A stretch of 64,000 nt of DNA from Rhodococcus sp. W8901 (GCF_013348805.1 NZ_CP054690.1:3534001-3598000); one strand, 5' to 3'. Positions 54,199 to 63,289 are shown, counted from the stretch's first letter. Made by a program: numbers and translations. Notes: generated by a model from the sequence alone, not told the origin.

Positions 54199-55032
54199 GT
54201 GTCCGACATCGTCTCAGTCTTCGTCCTTGCGCTCGTCGTGACATCGATGGGCCTGACCGTCAAGCAACTGGCACGCAGCCGAGCTCGTCGCGCGACGTAC
54301 CTACGGACCGTCCGCGCGATCCGGTGGTGGATGGTGCCCGCCGCAGCCATGCAACTCACCGTTGTCGCGGGAACCTTCTGGGTGTTGTCCGAGGCCGTGC
54401 CGATCCTGAGGTTCGGATGGTGGTCGGCGCTCGGCGGTAGCGGCAACATCGCGCTGGGGCAGACCGACAACAGCGGATTCGTATGGTCGGCACTGTCCCT
54501 CGCGATACCCGCGGCGCTCGTCCTACTGGTGCCCTTCCTCGCCCACGACGAGGAGCGCACCTTCCGAGCCGGCGCCGAGGAGTGGACGATGGCCACCCGC
54601 GTCCGAACCCAGGTCACGTTCGGGCTGATCCACCTGGCGATGGGAATCCCCGTCGCAGCCGGCATCGCCCTGATCGTCAGCGGGTTCTACTTCGAACGCC
54701 TGTATCTGGTGGCGGTGCGCGGGAACCGAGAGCGGATCGCGGAGCTGCGCAACGTGCCCCCACCGGCCGTGATCGACTGTCCCCCGCTTCCCGTCGGCGC
54801 CCCCTATGATCCGCACCACTGGGATCGGGTGCAGGCCGAGCGGGCGGCAGTGCGAGCCGAGAACACGCGCCTGCGCCTCGCCTGGGAGGACGGGGAGGAC
54901 GAGGCAAGCCGACGCGCCCGCTCCCTCAGGGCCGAGCTTCGAGCCCCGGCACTCGCGACGGCGGCCGCGGCCCATGCGGTCTCGAACTGGATCGTCTGCG
55001 CCCTGCTGTTCGTGTTCATGCTGACGACGTAG
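54199..55032 (+). CDS. Membrane protein with CPBP/Rce1-like motifs
   Basis: About 277 residues with five or so transmembrane helices (near 3-22, 43-65, 93-114, 136-162 and 255-275). Two motifs resemble the CPBP intramembrane protease (CAAX protease and bacteriocin processing) family: DEERTFR (EExxxR, near 117-123) and FGLIHLAMGIP (FxxxH, His145). A charged 80-residue cytoplasmic segment (ERAAVRAENTRLRLAW) precedes the last helix. GTG 54199 follows GGGAGGA at a long spacing; GTG 54148 is an alternative start. Function unproved; the motif match is by eye. Confidence 0.6.
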   Translation: MSDIVSVFVLALVVTSMGLTVKQLARSRARRATYLRTVRAIRWWMVPAAAMQLTVVAGTFWVLSEAVPILRFGWWSALGGSGNIALGQTDNSGFVWSALSLAIPAALVLLVPFLAHDEERTFRAGAEEWTMATRVRTQVTFGLIHLAMGIPVAAGIALIVSGFYFERLYLVAVRGNRERIAELRNVPPPAVIDCPPLPVGAPYDPHHWDRVQAERAAVRAENTRLRLAWEDGEDEASRRARSLRAELRAPALATAAAAHAVSNWIVCALLFVFMLTT

Positions 55033-55189
55033 CGACACGACAGCGGACGGCCAGGGCCGCGTCGAGTCGGACATGCCGTTCACGTCACCGTCACCGGATG
55101 TATTCGCCGAGTCATCGGTCCGGACATCCCGCGCGGGGATGGTGTGCACCCGACCACACGCCACCACCCTCGAACCGGAGTGTCCATCC

Positions 55190-56284
55190 ATGCACCTCGC
55201 CCGTCGCACCGCGTTCACGGCCCTCGCCGTTGCCACCCTCGCCGCTCCGGGTGCAGTGGGCCTGGCCACTGCTGCTCCGCACACCGTCGCGCAGCGGGCC
55301 CCGATCTGCGACGGAGCGGGCGCGTTCGGTTCGCTGTCGACGGGGTCGCTGTCCACCGGTTCCCTGCCGGGCACCGACTATCTGTGCGCCCAGCCCGGTG
55401 ATCTGCTCGACGTGCGCATCGGCGACGTCCACGCCACGCAGCCGTCGCTCGGCTACGACGAGGTCTACTACAAGCTCGGCCGCTACACCCTCGGCAAGGA
55501 TGCGATCAACAAGAAGTTCGACGACTGGTGCGAGGCCAACGGCCAAGCGAAGGCTGCGACCGCCGCGCCGACGGCCACTCTCGCCGATCCCGCGTCGTTC
55601 ACGTGCGAGGTGCCGGTGGGACAGGAGACCGAGGACACGATCGCGCCGATGAAGACCGTCGTGATCGGCCCGGGTGGAGCGCTGTATCTGACCGACGGCC
55701 ACCACACGTTGACGTCGTTCTACGAACTGGCCGACGGCGGCCCGAACCTGCACGTCCGCCTGCGGGTGCTCGACAATCTCAGCCAGCTCTCCACCCAGGA
55801 CTTCTGGGCCGAGATGAAGAAGGGCAAGTGGGTGTGGGACCGCGATGTGGACGGCCATACGGTTCCGGTGGAGCAACTTCCGGCCGGTGTCGGGCTCGCC
55901 AACTTCGCCGATGACAAGTACCGCAGCCTGATGTACTTCTCGCGGGACATCGGTTTCACCGCCGGCACCATCCCGTTCCAGGAGTTCTACTGGGGTGCCT
56001 GGGTCCGCGAGACGTCCGGCATCGACCTGACCGACTGGAACCGCAACGACCTCGCCGGCTACCTCGACACCGTCCAGCGCGCCACCCGGGCGCAGACCGC
56101 GCTTCCGGCCGACTCCGCGGTCCAGAGCGGCTTCACCGCCCGCGAACTCGGCGTCCTCCCCCAGTGGAACGACGGCAAGGCCGAATCGAAGGGCGAGTTC
56201 GCGAAGCTGTCGAAGCCGTACTCGGACGACAAGCCCGGAAAGATCGCCTACGCAATCGAATACAAGCGCAGCCTCTCCCGCTGA
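55190..56284 (+). CDS. Secreted ParB/Srx-like domain protein with GSL repeats
   Basis: A 364-residue exported protein. The Sec signal (1-29, ending GLATAAP) is followed by a Gly-Ser-Leu repeat (FGSLSTGSLSTGSLPG, about 46-61). The ParB/sulfiredoxin-like core (about 70-200) has DLLDVRIGDVHATQPSLGYD and the catalytic-type YLTDGHHTLTSFYEL, as in ParBc_2 'putative ParB-like nuclease' proteins found outside the cell. The remainder (FWAEMKKGKWVWD ... FYWGAWVRET) is a helical extension. There is no DNA-binding helix-turn-helix, so a chromosome-partition role is unlikely. Nucleotide or nuclease activity is possible but not shown. Confidence 0.78.
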   Translation: MHLARRTAFTALAVATLAAPGAVGLATAAPHTVAQRAPICDGAGAFGSLSTGSLSTGSLPGTDYLCAQPGDLLDVRIGDVHATQPSLGYDEVYYKLGRYTLGKDAINKKFDDWCEANGQAKAATAAPTATLADPASFTCEVPVGQETEDTIAPMKTVVIGPGGALYLTDGHHTLTSFYELADGGPNLHVRLRVLDNLSQLSTQDFWAEMKKGKWVWDRDVDGHTVPVEQLPAGVGLANFADDKYRSLMYFSRDIGFTAGTIPFQEFYWGAWVRETSGIDLTDWNRNDLAGYLDTVQRATRAQTALPADSAVQSGFTARELGVLPQWNDGKAESKGEFAKLSKPYSDDKPGKIAYAIEYKRSLSR

Positions 56285-56332
56285 CGCCTCATCGCCGCAA
56301 TGGCCGCATTGGCCGCACTGGCCGCGCGGCCG

Positions 56333-56704
56333 TCACATGGCCCAGACGAAGGCCGTCGTGACCGCCCCGATCGCGGCCAGTGCGAGCAGTCCCCAAGCGC
56401 GGACACCGCGCCGGAAGGACCACGCCGCTGTTCCGGTCACGCCGACCAGAGCGGACGTCGCGACGGCTCGCCCCCACATGCGCGCCTCGTCGGCACGCTC
56501 GAGACTCGTCAACGACGGCGCCTCCCCGAAGAACGACGCCTCGGATATCAGGACGACGTTGCAGAGCCAGGCCGGCACCACGAGCAGTCCGATCACCCCT
56601 ACACACCAGGCGATCGCGCGGGCCACATCGACTGCGATCGGGGTGCTCGGACGATCGCGGAAGTCGGGTGAGCCGTCGGACGAGTCCCGCACCGGTGTGC
56701 CCAT
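56333..56704 (-). CDS. Small membrane protein of unknown function
   Basis: A protein of about 123 residues starting MGTPVRDSSDGSPDF at 56704 with three hydrophobic segments (about 28-52, 75-95 and 100-122). No family recognised. It is convergent with the secreted ParB-like gene, 48 bp away. The upstream reading to 56761 is less likely because it adds an Arg-rich, poorly conserved start. Confidence 0.55.
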   Translation of the reverse strand: MGTPVRDSSDGSPDFRDRPSTPIAVDVARAIAWCVGVIGLLVVPAWLCNVVLISEASFFGEAPSLTSLERADEARMWGRAVATSALVGVTGTAAWSFRRGVRAWGLLALAAIGAVTTAFVWAM

Positions 56705-56784
56705 TCCCCGATTGTCGGCTATGCCACCGCATCCGGAACGTCGCGTCGCGCGCCAACCCACCGTGTCGCTATGACCCGAACGAG

Positions 56785-57345
56785 TGAAAGAACGCTTCGA
56801 TCTGGAGCGAGAGCACCCGAGTGAAGTCGGTCAACGCGTTGCTCCAGTTCTGGAGATCGATGGTGCTGACTGCAGCCCTCATGGCGAGCTCCTCGCGAGC
56901 GAGTGGCCCCGCTACAGGATGCAGGGGCTGTCCCTGTATCTCGCCCCGGCAGAAGCAGCTGTTACGCCGACGTCTGCCGGGTCACTGGCCGAGGCGTGGC
57001 CATTCGCACCGATGAGACTTGCCGCAGCCCTCCTACATGTTGAGATCGCCCGCTTCTGAAATTCAGATCCATGGCGCCGCTGTCGGCGACCGACCGTGCT
57101 GCGTCTTTCGGAACGGAATCACGTTCCGGCGCTGCGGGCCGATCGGTCGATTGTTTGAAATTCCTTCTGACCTGCGGCTACTCGTCGAGAACATTCGCGA
57201 TCGAGCGTGACTTTCGACGCGCATCCCGCCTAGTCTCAGTTCGCCGCCCCTCCCCCCGGGGCGGCAACCCGTGGCCCCATCCCCCCTGTGCGGGGTCACG
57301 CGGGCGGCGCTTCTCGCCTCGCGAGTGCCTACACCGCCCTACCAC
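56785..57345. other. Gene-poor stretch
   Basis: About 560 bases in which no frame shows a convincing start, ribosome binding site and protein-like composition. Stop codons are frequent in all frames. It marks the transition from the conserved chromosome to the accessory right end. Confidence 0.5.
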
Positions 57346-57392
57346 TGACTGATCGCCCCGCCGCCGCTGTGACCAGGCGGGGCGATCAGTCA
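57346..57392. terminator. 17-bp perfect inverted repeat, terminator-like
   Basis: TGACTGATCGCCCCGCC pairs perfectly with GGCGGGGCGATCAGTCA around a 13-nt loop. It lies in a gene-poor stretch; on the minus strand a short frame with good codon use (stop at 57386) ends inside it, so it may terminate a lost or unrecognised gene. Confidence 0.7.
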
Positions 57393-57853
57393 CCGGCCCG
57401 TCCCCTGGCCGCCACGAGTGCGGTGTCCAGTGGGCGTGGCGCCCGTGCGGCACCCGGGTTCGGTCCAGGTTTCGCAGCGGCGACTCGCTTCACACGAACA
57501 CCAGAACAGGTATACGAGTAGGTAGTACGGACGCGTTGTCGGCGGCTCCGATCGGTCAAGCTCGATCTACCCCGATCACCCGATATCACGATGAAGCGAG
57601 GCACCATGAGCGGCTGGCTCCCTACCTTGATCATCCGCAAGTGGCGCCTGGCCGGCTCGAGACTGTTCCGGCGATCGACCACCTCGACCCCGCCTCCACA
57701 TCGAAGCGAGGGACCCCTGTGCGAGTACGACAGCCTCGGCCTGTAGCTCCTCTGAGGCCGGTCCGCAGGCTGGATGTGCTTCGTGTGGGGCGGTTTCCCG
57801 TTGTGGCAGCGCTACCCGACAGAACCGCTGCCATCAGCGAAGAACAGACAACG

Positions 57854-57887
57854 AATGCCCCTTTCTCGACGTCGAGAAAGGGGCATT
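57854..57887 (-). terminator. 34-bp perfect palindrome, terminator of the tRNA remnant
   Basis: AATGCCCCTTTCTCGAC followed by its exact complement. It begins 4 bases beyond the 3' end of the tRNA fragment on the minus strand, where a tRNA terminator belongs. Confidence 0.8.
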
Positions 57888-57891
57888 GGCG

Positions 57892-57925
57892 TGGGGCGGG
57901 CGGGGCTCGAACCCGCGACCAATGG
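57892..57925 (-). pseudogene. 3' fragment of a tRNA gene (possible att site)
   Basis: Minus-strand T-arm GCGGG-TTCGAGC-CCCGC is followed by a 7-base acceptor strand CCGCCCC and discriminator A. No D-arm or anticodon arm and no matching GGGGCGG 5' strand occur upstream within tRNA distance. This is the 3' end only, the part usually duplicated by integrases that use tRNA genes. Protein frames crossing it (with the GLEPAT- and SRVRAPP-type peptides) are translations of tRNA sequence. Confidence 0.7.
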
Positions 57926-57935
57926 ATTCGCGAGT

Positions 57936-58740
57936 GGGGACACTCGAGGAACCTCATCGGTTCCCTATAAAGACTGCGGCACAGTCGGTTTGAGTTCGAA
58001 CAAAGCTTGCCGAGTCGCAGCAATTCCCGCCCATTCTCGCTCATAAACGACGAATAGGCGTCGGATCGGATCCAAGGCGAGAGTGATGCGATGACGCTCC
58101 CTGCTTTGATGGCTGAACGTCGTGGACTGCCGTCCCAAGAGAGGAGGTCCGGCGCCCGTGGACCCCTTTACGTGGGCGCAAGCTCACGTCAAGCGGGACT
58201 GCTGCACGGTTAGGTGACGCAGTCCCCTGCCGTCCACACTCCCCTCACGTCGTAGCGCATCACCGACTCCGCCTCCCACAACCCGGTCAGATATTGACGA
58301 GGACGACGAGGGCAAAACATCCTGAGCGCGATAGAGCGTAGTGGGACTGGCGCAGGCCTCGGCTGCGTGACCTGCAACTTTGCTGACGCAAGTAGGGAAT
58401 GGGGGCAAGCCGTTCCGGGTGGTGGCTGGCCGAACATGTTGGGGGCGGCATCTTTTGCAGCTCCCGTGGGGTGGGGCCCGAAATTTTTGAACCCTCCGCA
58501 CCCTTTTCTGCCCTCACAGTCGGCGGAGGAAGCAGGACCCGTCTGGCGGTACCCCGTGGGTGGTGGTGTGTAGGCAGATCTAGGTCGGACCCAGGGGGGA
58601 TTGCCAGATTGAGCGTAGTGCTGGCCGCCGTTGACACGCGTGGCTGGATGGTTCGCCGCGGCGGTGACTTTGGTGGGTGGTGGTGACCGGCTTAGCGTGT
58701 GTGCGGGGCGATTTGTCGGCGGTCTGGAAGGATCGCCGCC
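57936..58740. other. Gene-poor stretch right of the tRNA fragment
   Basis: About 800 bases of mixed composition without a supportable gene. No integrase was recognised here. It would be the first part of the suspected integrated element. Confidence 0.45.
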
Positions 58741-59373
58741 GTGCTGATTCCATTCCACCTGCAGGCTGTACCTGTCGGTTCTCCGGTGTCTGATCCTGGT
58801 TGGCTTACTCAGCCGGTCGCGACAGTTATCGCTGCTGGTGTCGCCTTGGTGGTGGCTTGTGTGACTCTGCTGGGTATCTGGTTGAACCATCGACAGCACC
58901 TGGAGAAGGAAACCTCGGCGGCCGTGGAGCGCCGGCGTAACGAGGCGCGCGAGGCGTTGGTTGAGGCTCTTGACGTATCCGGTCGCGCTTGGTCGCTCGT
59001 TGGTGATGCGCACAGTCTCCATATGGGTCTGATCACGGATGGGAACGTGAGGATGGCTGAAACCCGTGAGGCGTTGGCCCAGTGCCGAGCGGCGCAGGCC
59101 AAGCTTGAGTTGTTGGCGCTCGACGGTGACGGCGCTATGCGCGATCTGACCCAGGTTCTCGGTCAGATCTGGTACGACATTGCCGAGAACCCTGGTCCCG
59201 GCTACGTCGATTTCAAGCCAGCGTGGGCGGCACATGGAGCCGCGATCAGCTCGTTCAGGACCACGATGAATCGGCTACGCACCAAGTATGACCCACTAAT
59301 CACCGAGCTACCCCTCGCGGAGCCGGAGCGCTTCTGCGGGCGCGAAGGCAGCGAAGCACCCGCTGCAACCTGA
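58741..59373 (+). CDS. Unknown single-pass membrane protein with helical cytoplasmic region
   Basis: A 210-residue protein, start GTG 58741. One transmembrane helix (about 24-47, TQPVATVIAAGVALVVACVTL) is followed by a charged helix (HRQHLEKETSAAVERRRNEA) and further helices (AETREALAQCRAAQAKLELL). Codon third positions are less G/C-rich than in the core genes to the left, consistent with later acquisition. No family recognised. The end overlaps a possible convergent gene. Confidence 0.65.
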   Translation: MLIPFHLQAVPVGSPVSDPGWLTQPVATVIAAGVALVVACVTLLGIWLNHRQHLEKETSAAVERRRNEAREALVEALDVSGRAWSLVGDAHSLHMGLITDGNVRMAETREALAQCRAAQAKLELLALDGDGAMRDLTQVLGQIWYDIAENPGPGYVDFKPAWAAHGAAISSFRTTMNRLRTKYDPLITELPLAEPERFCGREGSEAPAAT

Positions 59374-59760
59374 GGTGGCCGATCGATTCGTATCTCTGCT
59401 GTCTTTCGGGTAGGCGACATTGGTGGCGGCTTGTTCAACTTCGCGGCGTTCGTAGATGGTGAGGCGGGCACAGAGGAAGTCGCGTTCGTCGGTCGTGATG
59501 CGGAGTTGTGCTTCGAGTTCGAAGGTGGTGGGGCGGAGGTCGTCGACGGTGGCCTCGGTGTCGCCGACGTCGGTGTCGCCCGTGTCGTTGCGGTCGTCGC
59601 CTGTGAATGCGAACTCGGCTCGCAGCTTATCTACGTTCGCCGCATCCTTGAAAGCATCTCTAAACGTTGAAGCGGAACTATCTCCTGCGCGTTTGCAGCT
59701 CGTGGGGATTATTGCTGAGCATGGTTGACCAGCGCATTCATGTGCTGGCGCCGTTGGCAA
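59308..59760 (-). CDS. Doubtful helical protein
   Basis: The stretch FELEAQLRITTDERDFLCAR to LTIYERREVEQAATN looks like a genuine helical/coiled segment with strong G/C third positions. The first 25 and last 25 residues look random (MPTAPAHECAGQPCSA; CSGCFAAFAPAEALRLREG). It may be a fragment of a larger gene. It overlaps the upstream membrane-protein gene by 66 bases, tail to tail. Confidence 0.35.
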   Translation of the reverse strand: MPTAPAHECAGQPCSAIIPTSCKRAGDSSASTFRDAFKDAANVDKLRAEFAFTGDDRNDTGDTDVGDTEATVDDLRPTTFELEAQLRITTDERDFLCARLTIYERREVEQAATNVAYPKDSRDTNRSATSGCSGCFAAFAPAEALRLREG

Positions 59761-60046
59761 GCGATGGCACTTCGCGAACCTGCTGCGGACGCTCTGCGGA
59801 CGACCGCGACGTCTTCCAATTTCGGAGCGGCGTGAGAACTCTCGCTGACCGACTCGGAGCGATCACCGCTGAAGGCCGCATCTGCCTTGCGTCAACCTGC
59901 TGGCGGGACTTTCGACCTCGTCGAGGCGAGCACCGGCCTCCCACGGCTGCGAACACGACTTCTGTGCCGCCGATATCACTATTGGCCGGAGGCGCCGGGT
60001 CCAACGAGGGCGCGACCGTCCACTCACAGAAGACGGGGCCGCGGGC

Positions 60047-60619
60047 TCACAACGTCTCTATGAATGTCTCGCATTGGATCCGCCCAGAGGCACGCACCAG
60101 TATCGGGTCGCCGTCGATGCTCGTCGCTTTACCGGTCACCTCAAATGTCACCGTCGGATCAGTGTCGCTTGCGGCGATCGTGGCGTTCTTCCCGTGCACA
60201 CCAATGAGCGTGTAGTGCCGGCCGTCCGGATTCGAGAAGCGGATCCTTGCAAATGGCGGCGAGGGAGTCCCGTCCGGGTACGTTTCGCGGTCGAAGGCGG
60301 TGACGTCGAGATCGAAGTCCCGCCCTGGGTTTTCACCGCCGCTGTCGTAGTCCGCGAAGTCGCTGGTCTTCGCCGTGTACTCGCGGGAATCACCCGTGTG
60401 CGGCAGACGCCAACATTCGGGGTTGCGTGGGGCGGGCAAGTCAACCTGTTCGGGCCACGCCCCAGCCAGCCGGAGCCACGTGCCCGATTCCGATCCAGCG
60501 CCCACCGCGGTCGAGGTATCCGGTGTCTCCGGCGGCGCGGATGTTCCGCATCCGGCGACCACCATGGCCGCGGCCGCGATCGTTGCTGACGCTGCGACTC
60601 GCTTGTCCCCACCCCGCAT
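60047..60619 (-). CDS. Lipoprotein of unknown function, LpqH-like C-terminal pattern
   Basis: About 190 residues from ATG 60619: Arg-rich start, Ala-rich core and lipobox VVAGC. The distal part (ATIAASDTDPTVTFEVTGKA, then RASGRIQCETF) resembles the beta-strand end of the 19-kDa LpqH antigen family (a G-x-A strand, then a terminal E/I-x-C), with a partner Cys at RNPECWRLP. An alternative start at 60685 overlaps the stop of the upstream membrane-protein gene (TGATG) and would add 22 residues, so the two genes are probably coupled either way. Confidence 0.6.
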   Translation of the reverse strand: MRGGDKRVAASATIAAAAMVVAGCGTSAPPETPDTSTAVGAGSESGTWLRLAGAWPEQVDLPAPRNPECWRLPHTGDSREYTAKTSDFADYDSGGENPGRDFDLDVTAFDRETYPDGTPSPPFARIRFSNPDGRHYTLIGVHGKNATIAASDTDPTVTFEVTGKATSIDGDPILVRASGRIQCETFIETL

Positions 60620-60684
60620 GGCCTCCACCGCATTTCGGCGCGGCGCACCCTGCGAGGTCGGCTGTCGGTCTGGGCCACCGAGCA

Positions 60685-61098
60685 TCAGGAACGCACCTCA
60701 CGGCCGTGAAGCATCGCGACAAACAGGCTCGGCAACCCGTTGACCGCGACGAGCATGGTCACGACGATCGCGATACTCAGCCCCGGTCTCGAAACCAAGA
60801 GCGGGTCGCCGATCGAGAGAGCGCCGACAATGCTCGCGATCCATCCGGCGGTGTGCAGACGCCGAACGACCTGCGACGACCTGCCCGGATGGCGCGCCCA
60901 CGCCACCGGCAGTGCTCGGTCACAATCGTCACGGGCTGAACGATAAGCCCCGGCGGTATGGAACACGGCGCTCAGCAGTAGAGCGCACACTCCGATCAGC
61001 ACATTCCCCCCATTCGTCGATCGAACTGCCTCGACCGTATCCCGAGAATCCCCGGATGGCGTCTGATCGTCGTCGCCAGGTGGCGGCGCAGCAGACAT
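60685..61098 (-). CDS. Small membrane protein upstream of the lipoprotein
   Basis: About 137 residues with three hydrophobic segments (near 35-55, 82-98 and 103-125), including NVLIGVCALLLSAVFHTAGA and LSIAIVVTMLVAVNGLPSLF. Unknown family. Start ATG 61098 is preferred; a TTG at 61128 is possible. It forms a two-gene unit with the lipoprotein. Confidence 0.55.
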   Translation of the reverse strand: MSAAPPPGDDDQTPSGDSRDTVEAVRSTNGGNVLIGVCALLLSAVFHTAGAYRSARDDCDRALPVAWARHPGRSSQVVRRLHTAGWIASIVGALSIGDPLLVSRPGLSIAIVVTMLVAVNGLPSLFVAMLHGREVRS

Positions 61099-61291
61099 CC
61101 AACCAAAACCGGAACCTCCGTCGACCAACTATCTTCTTCCCGATCACGGCCGAACACCCATCACCAACCCGGAGCAATCGTGGTGGAACCGTTTGCGGCC
61201 GGGTTGCGTCAAACCAAAAAGGGCTTCGCTGTGAACCTCGTGCAGCCATGCTCAGGACTTCACATGGCGCAGACGGACTTGGAGGGGTGCA

Positions 61292-61597
61292 TTGGGAGAT
61301 CCGCTGGGTGTCAACACCGAGGCGTTGCGTTCGCTCGCTGCGTCGTTGACAGGCGAGGCCGATCGGATCTCGGGCATCGACCCGTCGGGTCCGATCGACG
61401 CCGCCACCGCCGCAATGCCGGGATCGTCGGTCGGTGCGGCCGCGGCCCGCGCCGGGCACCCGCTGCTCCGGTCCTACCGCGACGCCGCCGAGCGGCTGCG
61501 TCAGATGGCAGCCACCGCGGAGGCGAACGCCCGCGTCTACGACGACGCCGACCACGCCTTCCGCCGCGCTCTCGACACCACGGCCGGGGGCCTCTAG
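61292..61597 (+). CDS. EspC-like ESX (type VII)-associated protein
   Basis: A 101-residue helical-hairpin protein, start TTG 61292 behind GGAGGGG. The pattern VNTEALRSLAASLTGEADRI, then AAAARAGHPLLRSYRDAAER, then ATAEANARVYDDADHAFRRA matches the T7SS ESX-associated EspC family: two long amphipathic helices with a Y-x-x-x-D/E-like end (YDDAD). Such proteins are cosecreted with ESX substrates. Its stop (TAG) is directly followed by the next ATG, so the pair is a translational unit with the DUF1023 hydrolase. Confidence 0.8.
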   Translation: MGDPLGVNTEALRSLAASLTGEADRISGIDPSGPIDAATAAMPGSSVGAAAARAGHPLLRSYRDAAERLRQMAATAEANARVYDDADHAFRRALDTTAGGL

Positions 61598-63289
61598 ATG
61601 GTCACACTGTCGCAGTTGCGCGCATGGCGCCCGGACGAGCTCGCCGCCGCCGGCACCGCGGTCGCCGCATCGAACCGCACCTTCGGCGACGCAATGAACG
61701 CGACCGGATCGCACTTCACCGACGCACTGTCGAGTTGGCAGGGCGCTGCCGCCGAGGCCGCCGGATCACGCTCCGCGACGGAACAGGACGCGGCCCGCCG
61801 CATCGCGACAGCGGTCACCGCCCAGGCCGACGCATTGACGAATGCCGCGGCCTCGATCGGTCCCGCCCGACTCACCGCCCTCTCGATCGCCGACGAGGCG
61901 ATCGCCTCCGGATTCGCGGTCGCCGACGACGGCCGGGTCGGCGCCCCACCGTTCGTCAGCGGTAACCCGGTCGCAGACCTGCTGATTCAGGCACAACTGG
62001 GCGAACAAGCGACCGTGCTCGAGGCCCGACTGATGCCCGCTCTCGCGACGGTCGGCGAACTCGACGCCCGTGCCGGCGCCGCCCTGGACACCGCGACCGC
62101 CCAGCTCGGCGACCCCGGTGCGGCCCGAGCGGGGAACCTCGGAACCGATGGGCTCCCCGAGCCGATACCCGGTGCCACGGCCGCCGACAACAAGAAGTAC
62201 TGGGACTCGCTCACCGAGGACCAGCGACGCCGGATCATCGACGAGCATCCGGACTGGGTCGGCAACCGCGACGGTATCCCCTCCTCCGTGCGTCACGAGG
62301 CGAACGTGAGCCGGTTCGACGACGAACGCTCCCGCCTCGAAGCCGAACGCGACCGCCTGCAGACGAACCTCGACGACAACTTCTTCGGCGGCACGTTCAC
62401 CAACGACGACGCGGCGCTCTGGTACACCGAGCAGAAACTGCGCGACCTCGACGAAATCGAGGGCATCGTGGCGGACAACCCCGACGGCCGCCTGATGCTG
62501 CTCGATCTGCAGTCCGGCGAACGCGGCATGGCTGCGTTCGCCGTCGGCGACCCCGACACCGCCGACCACATCTCCGTCACCACCCCCGGACTGAACACCA
62601 ACATCGACGGCTCCTTCAACGGCATGGTCGACGAGGCAAAAAACCTGCGGAGCGAGGCGGAAGAGCAACTCGAAGCCGTCGGTCGGGACGAGACTGTAGC
62701 GAGCATCGCGTGGTTGGGATACGAACCACCGCAGGCGGACACCGGCGCGTCGAATGCGTTCATGGACGGCGTACGCGGCTACGGCGATGTCGTCCAGACT
62801 GATCGTGCGAACGCGGGCGCCGCGAAGCTCGCCGGGTTCTACGACGGCCTCGATGTCGCGTCGACGCATCCGGACCCGCACATCACCGCCCTCGGGCATT
62901 CCTACGGATCCTTGACTACCGGTCTGGCCCTGCAGGACCCCGGACCCGGCCAACCCATCGACGACGCCGTGTTCTACGGATCACCTGGCATCAACGCCGG
63001 CGACGAATCCGACCTCGGCCTCGCCGAAGGACACGGCTACGTGATGGAGGCGGACGGCGACGTCCTGATCCCCGAAGCTGGCAAGATTCACGTGTTCGGA
63101 CCCGACCCCAGCACCTCCGATTTCGAACAACTCTCCGTCAACGCAGGCACCAGCCCCGACGGCGTAATGCGAGATGGCGTCGGGTCGCACAGTGAATACC
63201 CAACACTCGGCAACAACGGGGAGCTTCGAATGTCGGGATACAACATGGCCTCGATCGTGGCCGGACTACCCGAACAGGTCGTGCGCTGA
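61598..63289 (+). CDS. WXG-type/DUF1023 alpha/beta hydrolase, ESX substrate-like
   Basis: A 563-residue two-part protein. Residues about 1-190 are long helices with a WXG-like turn (SSWQGAAAEA, Trp47) as in ESX substrates. The C-terminal DUF1023 alpha/beta hydrolase begins at KKYWDSLTEDQRRRIIDEHP and WVGNRDGIPSSVRHEAN, with the nucleophile elbow ALGHSYGSLTTG (Ser435) and later VFYGSPGIN. Actinobacteria have many such proteins, thought to be exported lipases or toxins. It is flanked by an EspC-like partner and a lipoprotein that overlaps its stop (ATGA), giving a three-gene cassette. Confidence 0.87.
   Translation: MVTLSQLRAWRPDELAAAGTAVAASNRTFGDAMNATGSHFTDALSSWQGAAAEAAGSRSATEQDAARRIATAVTAQADALTNAAASIGPARLTALSIADEAIASGFAVADDGRVGAPPFVSGNPVADLLIQAQLGEQATVLEARLMPALATVGELDARAGAALDTATAQLGDPGAARAGNLGTDGLPEPIPGATAADNKKYWDSLTEDQRRRIIDEHPDWVGNRDGIPSSVRHEANVSRFDDERSRLEAERDRLQTNLDDNFFGGTFTNDDAALWYTEQKLRDLDEIEGIVADNPDGRLMLLDLQSGERGMAAFAVGDPDTADHISVTTPGLNTNIDGSFNGMVDEAKNLRSEAEEQLEAVGRDETVASIAWLGYEPPQADTGASNAFMDGVRGYGDVVQTDRANAGAAKLAGFYDGLDVASTHPDPHITALGHSYGSLTTGLALQDPGPGQPIDDAVFYGSPGINAGDESDLGLAEGHGYVMEADGDVLIPEAGKIHVFGPDPSTSDFEQLSVNAGTSPDGVMRDGVGSHSEYPTLGNNGELRMSGYNMASIVAGLPEQVVR

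Noticed and set aside
57631-58046. Protein frames across the tRNA fragment
   Set aside because: Their central peptides (SRVRAPPAP, GLEPATNGF) are translations of the tRNA T-arm and acceptor sequence.
59431-59670. Plus-strand Glu/Val-rich frame (VVDGGLGVADVGVARVVAVV)
   Set aside because: It is the complement of a better-coded minus-strand helical segment, and repetitive valine/glycine composition is typical of antisense frames.
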